From Epiperipatus broadwayi (taxonomy: Eukaryota; Onychophora; Udeonychophora; Euonychophora; Peripatidae): DNA of 64,000 nt. Shown in pieces: positions 1 through 12,860 of the stretch. Numbering within the stretch: position 1 is the stretch's first letter; each line of letters starts with the position of its first letter. A model generated the notes under the pieces. The model worked only from the letters and a program-made list of their open reading frames with translations. It searched no databases and was not told the origin of the DNA. Made by a program: the position numbers and the translations under genes. The stretch lies in assembly GCA_028023455.1 (NCBI GenBank), contig JAQFVV010006734.1:248001-312000 (forward strand), read 5' to 3'.

Positions 1-549
1 AGTTCAAATGCATCTTTCCTTTTATCTTTTCTTTTGTAAAATTATACTAGTAAGCTACTAATAAGTTGTTTTTTTTTATTTGGGTAGTAGCTTGATGGAA
101 TAATAAAAAAATGCTAGAGGAAAGGTGTATTAGATCCAATGATTTAAGAGCACCGTTCAAAAAATCCAAAAATCTCTTCACTGAAGAAAGCCATAACTTA
201 GAAACTAGTTTAGGGATACTGGAATAGAACAGCAATGGATAAGAATTTATTAAGCACTACCATCTGACATCTAAAGCTTATACTAGATAATATAAAAGTG
301 ATGAAAATAAAACATTCTGCTAAGGAATAACAAGATGCAAGCAAAGATAATGTGATAACTAGTCAGTCAAGTGAAGCTTTATTGGTAAAAATGAACTAAG
401 GTTATATTTAATATTTCCAATATTTTCCCTAAATATATAGTATTAATGCTGCATTTAATAAAAATAGAAATCATAGTAACAAACAGTTAGTTATTAATAG
501 ATAAAACATATCCATAAGTTATAATAATTCTAGTAATTTTAATTAAGTA
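1..549. other. AT-rich sequence, no feature seen
   Basis: No protein-like frame, RNA gene or transposon terminus is visible. Short open frames here have the low-complexity composition expected by chance in such AT-rich DNA. Confidence 0.6.
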
Positions 550-631
550 TCACACGATCACCATTTCTTATGCTTGCTTATAACTGTTATTAAAACAGGC
601 AAATACATATAGAGAGTTTTGCCTGTTTTAA
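550..631. mobile_element. Palindromic MITE relic, copy A
   Basis: A block of about 40 bp at 550-590 recurs at 19771-19812. It is followed by an inverted repeat whose arms (about 591-604 and 617-631) read TTAAAACAGGCAAA and its complement. The same arms bound the longer hairpin at 19812-19932, so this is an internally deleted copy of that family. The TTAA/TA context at the arm ends suggests a TA- or TTAA-targeting DNA transposon derivative. No coding capacity. Confidence 0.55.
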
Positions 632-1489
632 TTTTAATAAGTCTAATAAACAATTGTTATTGAATGTGTAGATCTGAGCATATATAATATCATTTAAGTA
701 ATATTTTATTAAGGCTGTGAACCTCAAGAGTAAGTGCCCAAAAATGTGAAGATAGGGACCTCTACAGGTCTTAAACACAAGCTTATGACTTTGGAAAAAA
801 AGAGCAGAACGACTCTTTACTTCAACCTACTTTCTATATGAATAGATGGAAGAAATAACTCTGAATGCATTAACTACAAACACAATTTACAAATCATACT
901 CACTAGAATTATTTTAACAAAGGTGTAAAAAAAACAAAAACAGTATTTTTTGTCAACTTAATAAATTAGTATTGATACAAAAAAGTGCATATTTACTTTT
1001 ACAAGTTTGTTAGTGCATTTGGAATTATTTCTTCATAAATGGTATATTTTCAATGCAATTGTAAATGGTATTTGAAACTCTAAGCTGGCTTAATTAATGC
1101 TTTACAAAGACTGCTGCTAATATAAAGTGTTAATCTTTGAGTATCAATGACTGATTTATCAAACTATATAACAACATAATAGGTAGATTAAAGATGATCA
1201 TATAGGAATTGTTTTACTCTAATAAATTAGCACTGCTATGAGAAAATGCACATTCTTTACAAGTTAGTTACTTTAGTAACAGACATGTGAATTGCTATTA
1301 TGACATGTTTAGAATTGTTTCTTCAAGAATGAGTTTATAACATAGTATATACTACACATAATAAAAAAAGCATTATTAGAGAACAGAAACATAGTTCTCT
1401 TCATAAATTAGTCAGGTTATAAACAAATAATAACAAAAATTTGAAACATTTTAAAAACTAATAATATGTAAAGATAAATATAATTAAAC
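632..1489. other. AT-rich spacer with a diverged direct repeat
   Basis: A segment near 950-1040 (AATAAATTAG, a TGCA-containing stretch, then ACAAGTT and AATTATTTCTTCA) recurs in diverged form near 1217-1330, an offset of about 264 bp. This looks like an old tandem duplication. No gene is visible. Confidence 0.35.
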
Positions 1490-1497
1490 AGTTATTA

Positions 1498-1891
1498 CAG
1501 GGGTCCCCAACCCTATGCCCGCGGGCACCATGGTGCCCGCAGACCATTTTACGTGTGCCCACCGCTATCCGAACACGATAAAAGATTATTTATCTGATAC
1601 AAATAAATTTAATTTTTAAAATTTCTTATAAATTATTGTATTATATTGTAATCAAATTGTAGGGCATACTATACTTTTACAGTGTAAAAATATAAATGTT
1701 AATTATATGTTAAAATTTTATTTTTGAAATAAATATTTTTTTGTACATTATGTGTATTATTAACAATATCCAACTATAAATTTACATTGAAAAAATAAAT
1801 GGTGCCCCCCGGTTGAAAAAATAAATGGTGCCCGCCAACTGGCCGGTATTATAGAATGTGCTCTTAAATGCAAAAAGGTTGGGGACCCTTA
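1498..1891. mobile_element. hAT-type non-autonomous transposon (MITE), copy 1
   Basis: The left end begins CAGGGGTCCCCAACC and the right end is its near-complement (GGTTGGGGACCC at 1878-1889), giving hAT-like terminal inverted repeats. The flanking octamers AGTTATTA (1490-1497) and GGTTATTA (1892-1899) match at 7 of 8 positions, consistent with the 8-bp hAT target duplication. A second copy in the opposite orientation lies at 60611-60960. Near 1800-1850 this copy carries a short tandem duplication of the right subterminal segment (GGTGCCC followed by a GC-rich block). No transposase frame is present. Confidence 0.85.
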
Positions 1892-1899
1892 GGTTATTA

Positions 1900-2764
1900 T
1901 ATTATGCTCAAAAAAGATATAAGATAATCAACTCTTTGAAGCACTATTTTGTTATAGATAAATAATTCTAATTTAATATTCAGAATTTGCCAATAAGTTT
2001 TCTATGGTGATTATTGATGTTATGCAAATTAGTTATATTTATGTTTTTACATTAGTATTTCAATGGCTGAAATAAATAAAAGATAATTTTATCTATAATA
2101 AAAAATAAATTATTTCTTCTTTGATTCTACAATATTCAAAAACATTATGTACAGGAAAATTCACTTTCCATGCTTAATATAGCTTAAAATGCACTAAGTA
2201 TATAAGCATATGGATAGTCATTTGACATTTAACTATGTATATAGAATGCAATAACTCAATTCAGTTATCTAATTTGAGATTTTTTAATTTTTATTTTATT
2301 AAGTAGAATCAATACAAAAATTTTTATCTCATGAATGCAATATTCTACCATGAGGCTAAATCGCAGAGAGAACTCATGTTTAATGAAACTTATTTATTGA
2401 ATTTAAGCATCCAAATTAAAATTAAATATTTACTATTAAACAATTTTAAAATGTTTTGTAATAGAAATTGAAAACAATTTTAAATAAATATATATTTTTA
2501 ATTTGCAGCAATGACTACATAATTCAGAAAACTTGAATAACATTGCTAATCCTGAAGACATTATAAAAACAAAAATAAAACTATATGATGTGAGATACTT
2601 TTGAGAAGACGAATACTATTTTCTATTAGAAAAATGTTTCTACATTATCTATATAAAGTTATTCTAATCATACATTGAAATAAATTTTTGATGATATTGA
2701 TATGAAAAACAAGTATTTTTTTTATTGAAAGATAAGGCGAAAGCAAATTGATAATTTTACATCT
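1900..2764. other. AT-rich spacer, no feature seen
   Basis: Low-complexity AT-rich sequence without recognisable coding potential or transposon ends. Confidence 0.6.
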
Positions 2765-2772
2765 ACTTTTTA

Positions 2773-4197
2773 AGTACTAATCAGTACGCCAGGCCAGTCA
2801 CTTGGTGGCATTGTTTCTCTGCTAAAAACACACAATTATATCGATCCAGGCCTGACTATTTTTAATTAAATTATTTTTACATTTTCTCTGACTTTTATTA
2901 AAATATTTTTTCCTAATTTGTCCAACTTTTATTAAAATATTTACTATTTTTAATTAAATTATTTTTACATTTTCTCCAACTTTTATTAAAATATTTTTTC
3001 CCAATTTGTCTGACTTTTATTAAAATATTTTTTACATTTTCTCCACCTTTTTAAAAATCATTTGATATGACTTTTTTATTCATCTTTTGACATTTGATAC
3101 AACTTTTTTTAACAATATTTTGACATTCTTGTAAATAATTTACGATACAAGATTTGATTCAAATATTTGTACATTTTCTTTTCAAAAATGGCAAAATTAA
3201 AAACATTGCGTAATACAAATAAAGCCCAAACAAAAATCGCTGTATTTTAAAAACAAAAAAGAAAACCAAAGCTGAATAAGTCAAAAGTTTTGATCTTAGT
3301 TTAACTTTTTTGGGGGGAGATGGGAGAAATAATTTGTCGTCACTGAGACAAAAGATATTTTTGGTTTGTTTTTATTTTTAAAAAAAGGTTAATAAATTTT
3401 TGGTGCTTGGGTTTTAAAAAGAAAAGTTTTAGTATATCAGTGGTATACAAATAAAGCCGAAACAAAAATCACCGTATAACCAAAAACAAAAACAAAGTCA
3501 CCGTATTTTTTTAAAATAAAAAAAAACCAAAGTTGAAAAAGTCAAAAGTTTTGATTTTATTTTAATATTTTTTTTTTGGGGTGTGTGTGTGTGTCAAAAA
3601 TTTGTCATCACTGATCAAAACAAGTTTATGATTTACAAAACTAGGTGCAACCTCAGCCATTTTATTTGTATTGTAATTTACGTGGCTATTCGCAAGAGTT
3701 CTGGGAAAAGGTGCTTGGCCATAACCTTTTGCAATTTTTTCCACCTTCCAAAATTTGTAGGGAAGCATGGGGATGATCTTACAATTATTAGTATCAAATA
3801 CTTCGTCAGGTAGGGGGTAAGATCTTTAATTTGAATGCATATTACAACAGTTATGGCCACTTGAATTCCTTCACCTTCACATCATATGATAGTGATCTGT
3901 TAAGTGTGCGTATTTGCCTAGTGTCACGAAGCACATAAGCGGGCTGTAATATTGGTGTGCAATGCCATATACACCTGCAGCAGCTAATATGAATAGTACT
4001 GTTCTATCAGGCCATAAGTTTCTCTGCAAAAGCACAAAAATATTTGGCCGAATACAGTACTGTTCTCTGCAAAAGCATAGAAATATTGGTAATTTTTAAG
4101 TCACAGATTTCTCTGCAAAAGCATGGAAATATTGGGCATATTTCTGTGTTTTGAAACAACGCCACCAGACAGCTAGCCTGGAGGACCGATTAGTACC
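2773..4197. mobile_element. 1.4 kb non-autonomous transposon with 8-bp target duplication (hAT-like)
   Basis: The left terminus (AGTACTAATCAGTACGCCAG) and the reverse complement of the right terminus (GGTACTAATCGGTCCTCCAG) are clearly related, and similarity runs on for about 45 bp through GGTGGC and TTGTTT. The element is flanked by the perfect octamer ACTTTTTA at 2765-2772 and 4198-4205. An 8-bp duplication is the hAT hallmark, though the tips are not the common CAG type. The interior is repetitive: a duplicated block of about 86 bp (about 2855-3030), a 130-bp block repeated at about 3210-3345 and 3445-3580, and three TCTCTGCAAAAGCA repeats at 4020-4140. Open frames inside (such as 3583-3813) look spurious. 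No transposase is seen. Confidence 0.8.
3580..3595. repeat. (GT)n microsatellite
   Basis: A short run of GT dinucleotides inside the 2773-4197 element, at the edge of its second internal repeat. Confidence 0.7.
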
Positions 4198-4205
4198 ACT
4201 TTTTA

Positions 4206-7200
4206 TAACATTAACAAACTAATAAATAAATATAGGCTAGTTGTTTAGATCATATAATGTTCCAACATCTTATGATCTCATTAGTAATTAAATAACAAAG
4301 CTAATATATTTTTTCTGTTTTTTTCCCATCAAAATGAGGCCCATTCTTATATTGTTTCGACTATACGAAGTGACTCACTACCTTCTAACAGCATAAGATT
4401 GGGAAATATGTTAGCATTGAAAGATCATCACTTTCACTCAATTTGATAACTGCAAACTGATTTATTTGTGAGATGATAAAGGAGATTTTTGAAAGCAGAA
4501 GCACATAGAAAAATTGAAAGAGTTCACCTCATGAGCATTTATCAACACTGGTGCATACCCAAAATTTTGTGTCACTGTATCAAAATATTTTCCAAGAATG
4601 TTGCAAAATTGGTGGTGATTTTTGAAAAATTAAATGCAAAATGGACAAAAGTCATGCATATCAATAATAAGTCAAATAATATCCTGTAGAATAAAGTAGA
4701 AAAGTTAAATAATTTTACATGCAATCAATATTATTCTGTTTAAAGTAACACTTTCTGATAAAGTTTTTGTGGCAATAGAATATCACATGAGGAAATATAA
4801 AAATGTTGAACTATTTACATAAGATCTCAAATAATAAACATATATATTATGAATGAAAATATACGAACCCATTAATTTATAAAAATATTATACACACATT
4901 CTTTTTCAATAAATTTTTTTTATAAAATATAGCCTAGTTGAGATTTATTATTATTCAAATTAAAATATTGCCTGGTGTTTTTCTATGCAACAGCGTATAA
5001 TTAATGGAGGTTTAGCAAAAGTATATAAAAAGATAAGTGAAGTGAGAAGTATAACATAAATTAATAACTTATCACCTATTACTCTGTTACAATCATATAT
5101 GCCAAATTTGCAACTAAATATTCCACACACATATGCAAAAAAAAAAAAAAAAACTATTTGCATTTTTATGAGAGTAGTCATTGCAATGTTGTTATAAATA
5201 ATGATAAAATAAAGTATACAAATAATAGTTATGAATTGTGTATTAGAAATAAGATTGCAGATTCCTCAATTAACAAATCATATTTTGCTCTTCACCAATG
5301 TGATCTTTATTTGTATAGATATTTGAAGGTATGTGAATCAATATTTTATTCAAAATTTAAGCCTTTTCTATTCTAAATAAAAGGCATTTACAAATCTTGA
5401 CTTTTCCACTTTTGAACGATCTTACTGCTCTTGTAATTGATTTCATTATTAATTTAGAAATTTTTTTAAAAATAATATTAGTTCAATACAAAAACAAGCT
5501 TTTCACAATCTACTAAATTTAGAAGTGACGGAATTCTATGAAAAAATATGAAGGTAATAAGTCTAAATAAAAATTTTAGGAAAGCAAAAGTATGACTTTA
5601 TATATTTCAATGAATCCATCTCTAAATTAAAAATCTAATTGTGATTATAATCATCACTCATTTATAATTTCTATTATTATAACTGCAATTATAATTTTTC
5701 ATAAAGTAACTCACTTTATTTTATTGTAGATCCAAACACTATTATTTTGTGTTTCTTTATAGATTGTATCTTTTACAAGTTACTAATTTTACTTACAAAA
5801 AAGAACTATAAAGTTTATTTAATTATTATAAATCAATAATTTTTAAATGTAATTTAAATCACTGCTTATAATTTTAAACAATAGAAATCCAAGTTATGAT
5901 CATTTATTAACTACACAGTAGCTGACTAATGAATTCTATTTATTTAGATCTTGGTGGGAAAAGGTAATCCAAAACAATTATTAAGATGATAACTTAATCA
6001 CAACAACACTATATATCACTAAAACATTTAGTCATCTAAATAAGATTTAAGAAAGAGTGTTAAATGCAATTAACTTAAGATAAGTAATTATATATTTTAT
6101 CTGGTCTTTTTTTTGGTGAAGATAATTTTTATAGACTGAAAATAGGAAAGAAATAAAATTACTTTTGAAGACTTTTGCAAATTTGAGTAAAAAAAGAGAG
6201 AGAATTAAAATTTAGTGATGGAAAATCAAAAATAATGATAGTAAATATTTGAGAAAGGGTACAAAAGGAGTTTTTTTTTTTTTAAAAAAAAAAAAGAATA
6301 GGAATGAGATAAAGAAATATAATTATGTATAAATCATTTTGAGTAATCAAATGGATTACTTATGAAACTGAGGAATGAGAAAAAGTCTGATTTAAAAAAA
6401 ATAAATTTTCATACTGAATATATGATGTACCAATAATCTGTTATATATATATTTCATATTTGGGAATAATGCAGTGTGTAACTGTAAGAGGTCATTACAA
6501 TTGTGTATAGAATTCAAAAAGATGTAGAAATACATCCTTTAGATGTGGATATATGGATAGCAAATAAAGCTATTTAAAAGAAAATGACTTAATTTTTATG
6601 AGAGATTCAAAAAGTTAAAGTATTTGATAAATGGCAATTAATGGATAATAATAAAATATCTAAATTAGTTATTAGTTGAGTTTTAAAAAATGTAAAAAAA
6701 AATGTAGGATATGTCAATAAATTGGGCAAAGATTTTGTATCAATTCATATACACAAAAAGTGGAATGAATATATTAAGAAATAGTGTAAAAATTGTAAAA
6801 ATTGGAACATAAGAATATTATTATTACAAAGTAGAAAGATAGATGTATGGAGAATGGATATAAAAATATGAGTTTGATATTTTATAATAATAGAAAGAAA
6901 AATAATTTTATATTTAAAGTTTAAACAGAGCATTGGAAAATTTGGGAGATTTGTTCTACATAGCAAGTAAAAAAAAAGAGGAAACAATCATTTATTATTA
7001 GACGACAGAAACAATTAGAAAGAATAAAAATAATAAATTAATAGAAAATAGTGTAAATTAAATGAATAGACATTACTGCTTTTTTGATTTTTATGTTAGA
7101 ATTATTAATTGCTTTGTACATAACAAAATTTTTATCCCTGCATTCTTTTTAATTCAGATTATTCATATAGAACTTAATATAAAATAATTTTATAAGAAAG

Positions 7201-8639
7201 TATCAAGTTCAAATTATAAATCAATCAAATTTTGTTTCTATAAAATACATTCAATACAAAAATTAGATTTATATTTTTGATACCATTAAAGATTTAAAAA
7301 AAAAAACCTCTTAAGTATCTAAGAATTAGCATTAAATAAGATTACCCCTCCTACCTCCTATTGAATTCATCATTCCATGAATTGTCATTTTATCATATCA
7401 ATAACTGACAGTTTAAAGTCCCAACATAGCATTTTACCACATGGATACTTTTTTTTTTTAATTTGGAAAGACAAGCAAATATAAACAAAAAATTAGTTTG
7501 CTCATTGTTATATAATGTTCTGATAATTACATTTTTATAAATTCTAATTGTAAACAATATATTAAAATATATGTATATACAGGGTAATCTTACAATTTTA
7601 CAAATACATTCTAGATTTTGTTGCTAATAAATTAAGTTTTCAAACTCTTTTACATTTAAGATCTTAATTAAAAAAAATATATTTAAAAAATCTAACTATC
7701 AAAAAGAATAAAAAATAGTTGCAAGTTACTTATATTTTTCAAAAATCATGTAAATTTGAATTCAATGTATATGCTGGATAATCCTAATAGTAATTTATAC
7801 ATGACATGTATGTTCGTTGACAAAGTGTATGCTTTTAGCATAATTCTGTATCTATGTTAAATTAATTATATTCCCTTTTTATGTTCCACTTTTAACTTAG
7901 CTAGCTTTGAATTTAATGTATATTATTGATAATTTTAAAGTATACTAGAATTTGATATGTATCTTTTGATAATACACAAGAAGAGTGAATAAAGTTACAT
8001 TTTTGAAAGATATCACTTTTTAAAACATTGTTCTTCCCCACACCCCTCTTCTTCTTTACCCTACACTAATCCATTAATTGTCTTAACTTTAATATATAAT
8101 AGTTTTCTAATTATCTTTTTTTTTTTTAATAGTTTTCTAATTAAACAAACTATTGTTATATTTGAACAAATGAAGGGAAATAAAATAGTGGAAAGAAAAC
8201 TAAAATTAAACAAGATTATTTTTTAACTCTTCCTATAAATATATTTTTTTATATTGTACATTCTGAAGGCATGCATGACATTATTTAATGATCTGTGTAT
8301 TGATATTTGCATTAAAATTTTACACTAAAAAGTTATAGTAAAATTACAATGAATCCATATTTTAATTTTTGTTGCTAGATATCTGATATTATCAACACAC
8401 AAAAAAGCTCTAGAGATATTGAAGTCAATTTTCATCAAATGGCAACAATTCTTTAGATTAATTCAATGATTTTAATATCTTTTTATTATTTTAGTTATGC
8501 TCAGAAGTATTTTTAATACATAATTTTGTTAAAAGCTATATATATATGAAAAATTAATCATTTATTTTAAGTCTCAATTTATTATGTTAAATTATCAAAG
8601 AAAAAAGTAAATAAACTTGTTGCAAAAATATATTATACT
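4206..8639. other. Long AT-rich spacer
   Basis: No gene, RNA gene or transposon terminus recognised in about 4.4 kb. The plus strand is noticeably purine-rich between about 6110 and 7060, dominated by GAAA, AAAT and GGAA words. Homopolymer A and T runs are frequent. Open frames of 66-80 codons have AT-driven residue composition (K, N, I, F, Y) and are not credible genes. Confidence 0.55.
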
Positions 8640-9245
8640 CAGTGGCCCCTTGTGTATCTGTAGCACCCCCTATAACATTTATAATGAATCTTTTTTTCTT
8701 TAATTCTTTATTTATACTTGTACATTATATAATCTTTAAGCCTAACGTCAGTAGCTATCCCCTAGTTCATGAAAAAATTACAAAAATCCTTGTATGGAAC
8801 TGAGTGCCTCACGGTTCTAGCAATATGTTTGGTTGTTGTGCACATATGCAGATGTTTGAGATAAGAAGTTGCACACTAGGTGACCCTCTTTCTATTTACA
8901 ATAATATTCATTATAATGATGTAATGAATCTTTTTGCTTTCTTTATGCTTGTATATTATACAATCCGTAAGTTTAATGTCAATAACCATCCCCTAGTTCA
9001 TGAAAAAATTACAAAAATCTTTGTATGTAATTGTGCACTTCACAGATCCAGTGCAGAGGGTTTGGATGTTGTGCCCATGTACAGATGTCTGAGATAAGCT
9101 GCATACTAGTTAAAGAGAGCATTGCCATTTATGCAGTGTTGATTCTCTCCCTAATTTCAGTAACATTCAATATAATGACTTAATGAGTCTTTTTTTAAAA
9201 AAATTCTTCCTTTAGACTTGTACATTATATTATCCTTAAGCAGCA
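8640..9245. repeat. Tandem repeat, unit about 240-260 bp, two units plus partial ends
   Basis: The word AATGA(A/G)TCTTTTT recurs at 8683, 8923 and 9182. Each occurrence leads into the same ordered landmarks: a CTTGTA-ATTATA-AATC stretch, CCCCTAGTTCATGAAAAAATTACAAAAATC (units 1 and 2), a GTTGTGC..CAGATGT stretch and a GAGATAAG box. The first two units are nearly complete. The third breaks off near 9245, and a partial unit end precedes the first (8640-8680). The open frame at 8804-9097 lies across two units and is a by-product. The unit resembles a minisatellite-like array or the internal repeat of an unrecognised element. Confidence 0.75.
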
Positions 9246-10989
9246 AAGTAAAATAAGAAAAATGGATTTTATTTTCAAATGAATGGATCAAGCTTGAACT
9301 GTAATAAGTTAGGCTATTAATAAAAGTACTTTGGTATTAGATCTAATGTAAAATATTACAGCCATATTCATCTGGCAATAATTATTCTAATTTTATGATC
9401 TCGTAAAATAACATCTGCATAGGATCTTCAGATAAATGGTGACCTAAAAGTTTATTAAAAAACAAACAAACAAACAAACATATATTTCCCTTATAATGAC
9501 AACCACAATTATTGTAATCAAAATAATGAGCAATCACTAAGGCGAACTGAAATTTTTGGTGACCTCCTAAATAGAAATGAAAGTGTCCATTTCTTTGTGC
9601 CAACATTTTTGCATGCCATCACAGCAATGTTTAAAATGTTAAATTAGCAGCAAAAGCAAGATTTTCAGTAACACGTTTATCCCAATTGGAAGTTTATGTA
9701 ATACTGTACTGAGATAAAAAGTAATTTATTTTCCTTTTTAGAGGATCGTAAATGTTCTTAATTAGATGATAACTTACAGATTTGTTTCTGAGGCAGAGTT
9801 TCAATCACAGCAGATCTAATACTTGTTTAGAATTTTATCAAGTTTATGTATAAATTTTATTTTTATGTTTGTTTCCTTTTACACAATATTAAAACAAGAG
9901 TTAAAATTTTCTGAAACAGCACCCCCACAAATTGTAGCTATGAGCTATCACTGATTATAATTAAATGCTACAAATTATATTACTCCTAACGTTTTTAACA
10001 TGCATAATTATATTTTGCAAATAATAGATGTGAAATCTAAATTATAAAATCTGAGTTGTATTTTACATATATATTTCAATAAATATTAAACTGCTCATAT
10101 CTATTTTTTTTAAAATGCATTTCGTGGTACTTTTATTTTCCCATATTTATAATTTTTTTTTTTTTTTTAGTCTCTTGAATTATGATAGATTGAGGTTTTA
10201 TTGCATATAATATATCATAAATTGACAAAACTGGTTTTATTTATTTTTTTTTTAAAAAAAAAAAGTCAATTGCAAATAAATGTGCATCATATACAGATGT
10301 GAAGCATACATTGCTCATATAACTATATATTTTGTTTTATATATATATTGACACATTGTTCATATAACTATACATTTTGACATATTAATTAAGGTAATTT
10401 ATTGGACATAACTATGCATCTTTAAATCTTTAACATTTTATTTGTTTAATACATCAGAATAAAAATGCAAACAAAATTAATGAGTTCAATTTTCTAATTA
10501 TAATTTATATATGTCATAGTAGTTTCCATTGTTCCACAAACCATTAAAAACTATTAAATATATGGCAGTAATCGGCCATTATATTGAAAATTTACATTTT
10601 TTTTTTTTTTTTACATTGGTAGCTAGTTATAATCGTAAATGGTAATGGCCTTTTTATTTCCACCCTTCTTTGTTAAACTGTTGAAGAGACCATTGCCCTG
10701 CAGATTTTTTAAAAGGGATTCTTTTTTACAACTCAACATATAGATATCTCTCAATAATTAACTTTCATAGTACCGATTGATCTTTACACTTGCTAAATTC
10801 GAATTTCATTTAATTAATATTTTTAAAATTTGTTTATAAAAAAACTTTTTTTTATATTAGAAATTTATTTCATATTCTTCCCATTTCGTTGCTATTATAG
10901 AGAAAAAAAATCCAGATTTGGTATTTTAAATATCATTGCAAAATTTATGCTATTAAATAATCATATTTATTTAAAAACACAGTACAGTA
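9246..10989. other. AT-rich spacer
   Basis: No gene recognised. Long T runs occur (about 10151-10168, 10595-10613). A locally repeated CATATAACTATA motif occurs at 10315-10375. Confidence 0.55.
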
Positions 10990-11240
10990 TTTATAGACTG
11001 CTATGTCCAGCGGTACTGCGTTCCCGGAATATTAATTAAAGTCCGGAGAATAGTTCTCGAAGAGGCCAGATTGGCAAGGCTGACAGTAAAATGCCATTGG
11101 AAAAAACACGTCTGTTCTTCCAGGGTTTCAACTACCTAATTATCTTCTATTTCACTTTCTGGTGAAGATCACCGGTCAAGTTTCCATTTTAATAAATCTA
11201 ATTGGTTGGAGTCCCACGGTCCCACGTGGTAGTACCAATG
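10990..11240. other. Locally GC-richer island, unassigned
   Basis: This interval is clearly richer in G+C and CpG than its surroundings (for example CCGGAATATTAATTAAAGTCCGGAG around 11013-11046, and CCCACGGTCCCACGTGG around 11213-11229). In this AT-rich background such islands mark older repeats, exons or promoters. I see no convincing frame, and no other copy in the window. Confidence 0.35.
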
Positions 11241-11689
11241 TTATTACATTCCAACCTGCATTTTTGTTTAATAAATATATAACACAAGTTCTTATATTTT
11301 TAATTAATTCGTTTTCTTTCTTCAGATAATTCTTATCAGGAATCTAATTCGTATTTTCCAATGGCATTTAATTAAATTTGCTATAGTGCTATTTGATATT
11401 TAATCAGAGTTGCTGATCTTTAAAATAATTTCGCCTAATTAATTCATAGCATTTTTATATGTTCATTGCGTTTATACACGCACATACTTAATTTACTTTA
11501 ACATTTTCAGTTTTTTTCTGTTTCAATAAAAATACGCGTTTGATCAGATTTTTTTTTAATATAGGCGTATTTAGCATAGACTAAAAATTCTTTCACTCCT
11601 ATTTTTTCTTTTTTTTCCCCTCCCAATACAATGTGTACATTATTACTTTGAAAACAAATTCATTTTCATATTTAAGGAGAATTAAAAGT
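11241..11689. other. AT-rich spacer
   Basis: No recognisable feature. Confidence 0.5.
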
Positions 11690-12480
11690 TGATGGACTAG
11701 TCATCCCAACGGATCGACCCCCCACCAAAGAAAAACGACTGGTTAAACATCATAATAGAAAAATTAAAACAATATGAAACACCAACAAAGCAAGCATTTA
11801 AATAAAAACTCAAAATCTGGGATGCCTATGAACTCATGCATCCACAAACAAAAATAATTCCAGGAAAGCTGGGGTTAAAAAAACCATAAAATTACAAAAG
11901 TCTTCAAATATTGGGAAATGGAACCAAAGTATTTAGATCTTACCTTAAAAATAAATATGGATGCCATGCCCCCTCCCCCCAATTGGTTCCTACACTATAA
12001 AAGGGGCATATCTAAAATAAACCCAATGTGCCCCAATTGCGAAAGAACAGAAGACATTTAATCATATCATTGAGAACTGTCATGGACTACTAATAACAAA
12101 ACAATACATCTATAGAAACATTAAAGCAGACTACAACACCATTACATCATTAAAACAAAGCATCCAATCTAAGCATTTTGCGACCATAAGGCTATCTATC
12201 CCTTTACATAATAATAGCTATTGGTTGGCGAGATGCAGCAAAATCTTCAACCACATCAAAACGATTTTTATTAGCAACAAATTAAAGGAATTCAGAAGGA
12301 GAGATCTAATTCTGGTGCCTATTGTTAAACACAAAGATATATAGAGCCTCATAAATGAAGGTTGGCTTAGAAGATTAAGCAAGTACCAAATAGTACACTG
12401 ACATGGTATAGACTTCAAGATTCAACAGACCAGTCAATAAACATCAATGTATATATAAAGCCTTAATAAATATATTGAGA
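11690..12480 (+). pseudogene. LINE ORF2 3'-end relic (zinc-knuckle C-terminus), copy A
   Basis: Conceptual translation on the plus strand gives a broken frame with MEPKYLDLTLKIN at about 11922-11960. It continues through AMP, FLHYKR and a zinc-binding motif MCPNCERTED near 12027-12056, with a displaced H and C further on. A minus-strand relic at 29699-30163 has the parallel order MEPKYLDL, LEAMPTNTFLFYKRQ and a C..ET.HH..NC motif, so both derive from one retrotransposon family. Stops, frameshifts and a C-homopolymer expansion (about 11970-11980) show decay. Zinc-finger C-terminal domains after the reverse transcriptase are typical of several non-LTR clades. The RT core is absent, so the clade cannot be named. 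Confidence 0.65.
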
Positions 12481-12778
12481 AACAAATTCATTTTCAAATT
12501 GATAATCTATACAAAGTATGTGTTTTATGTATTAAAAACATATTGATACTGAAGTTTTAAATTCAAAAAAATATCCATTCATGAAATTTTAACAAAAACT
12601 TGTCACATTATTATTATGAAAATTGTACCTTCTCAATTATCAAATTTCTTCCACTTCTATTTTTTCATTAACAAAATATGTACAATCAGAAAAATAGTTA
12701 AAATATTATACTGATATTTTTTAAAAATATAGTAAAAACAAAAAGATGTTATGCATTTTAAAAAAATTCTTATGATAG

Positions 12779-12860
12779 AGATTGGAAATGGGTTGAACTG
12801 GAGAGATTTTAATACTGAAGTGGATCGATAATGATTGAAAATGATGATGATATCCAGATT
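12779..12860 (+). mobile_element. RTE LINE 3'-terminal fragment (severely 5'-truncated)
   Basis: About 80 bp match the last codons and tail of the RTE family (34005-34080): GGGTTGAACTGGAGAGA, then a stretch ending GTGGATCGATAATG, then a TGATGATGAT tail. Only the 3' end is present, as expected from aborted target-primed reverse transcription. No clear target duplication could be assigned. Confidence 0.65.

Noticed and set aside
3583-3813. 76-codon open frame inside the 2773-4197 transposon
   Set aside because: It overlaps open frames on the other strand, starts in a GT microsatellite and has no motif. It looks like chance.
4020-4140. CRISPR-like or regulatory array from three TCTCTGCAAAAGCA repeats
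   Set aside because: Only three unequal units inside a transposon, in a eukaryotic genome. They are internal repeats of the element.
8804-9097. 97-codon open frame as a gene
   Set aside because: It spans two units of the tandem repeat and its sequence follows the repeat, with no protein signature.
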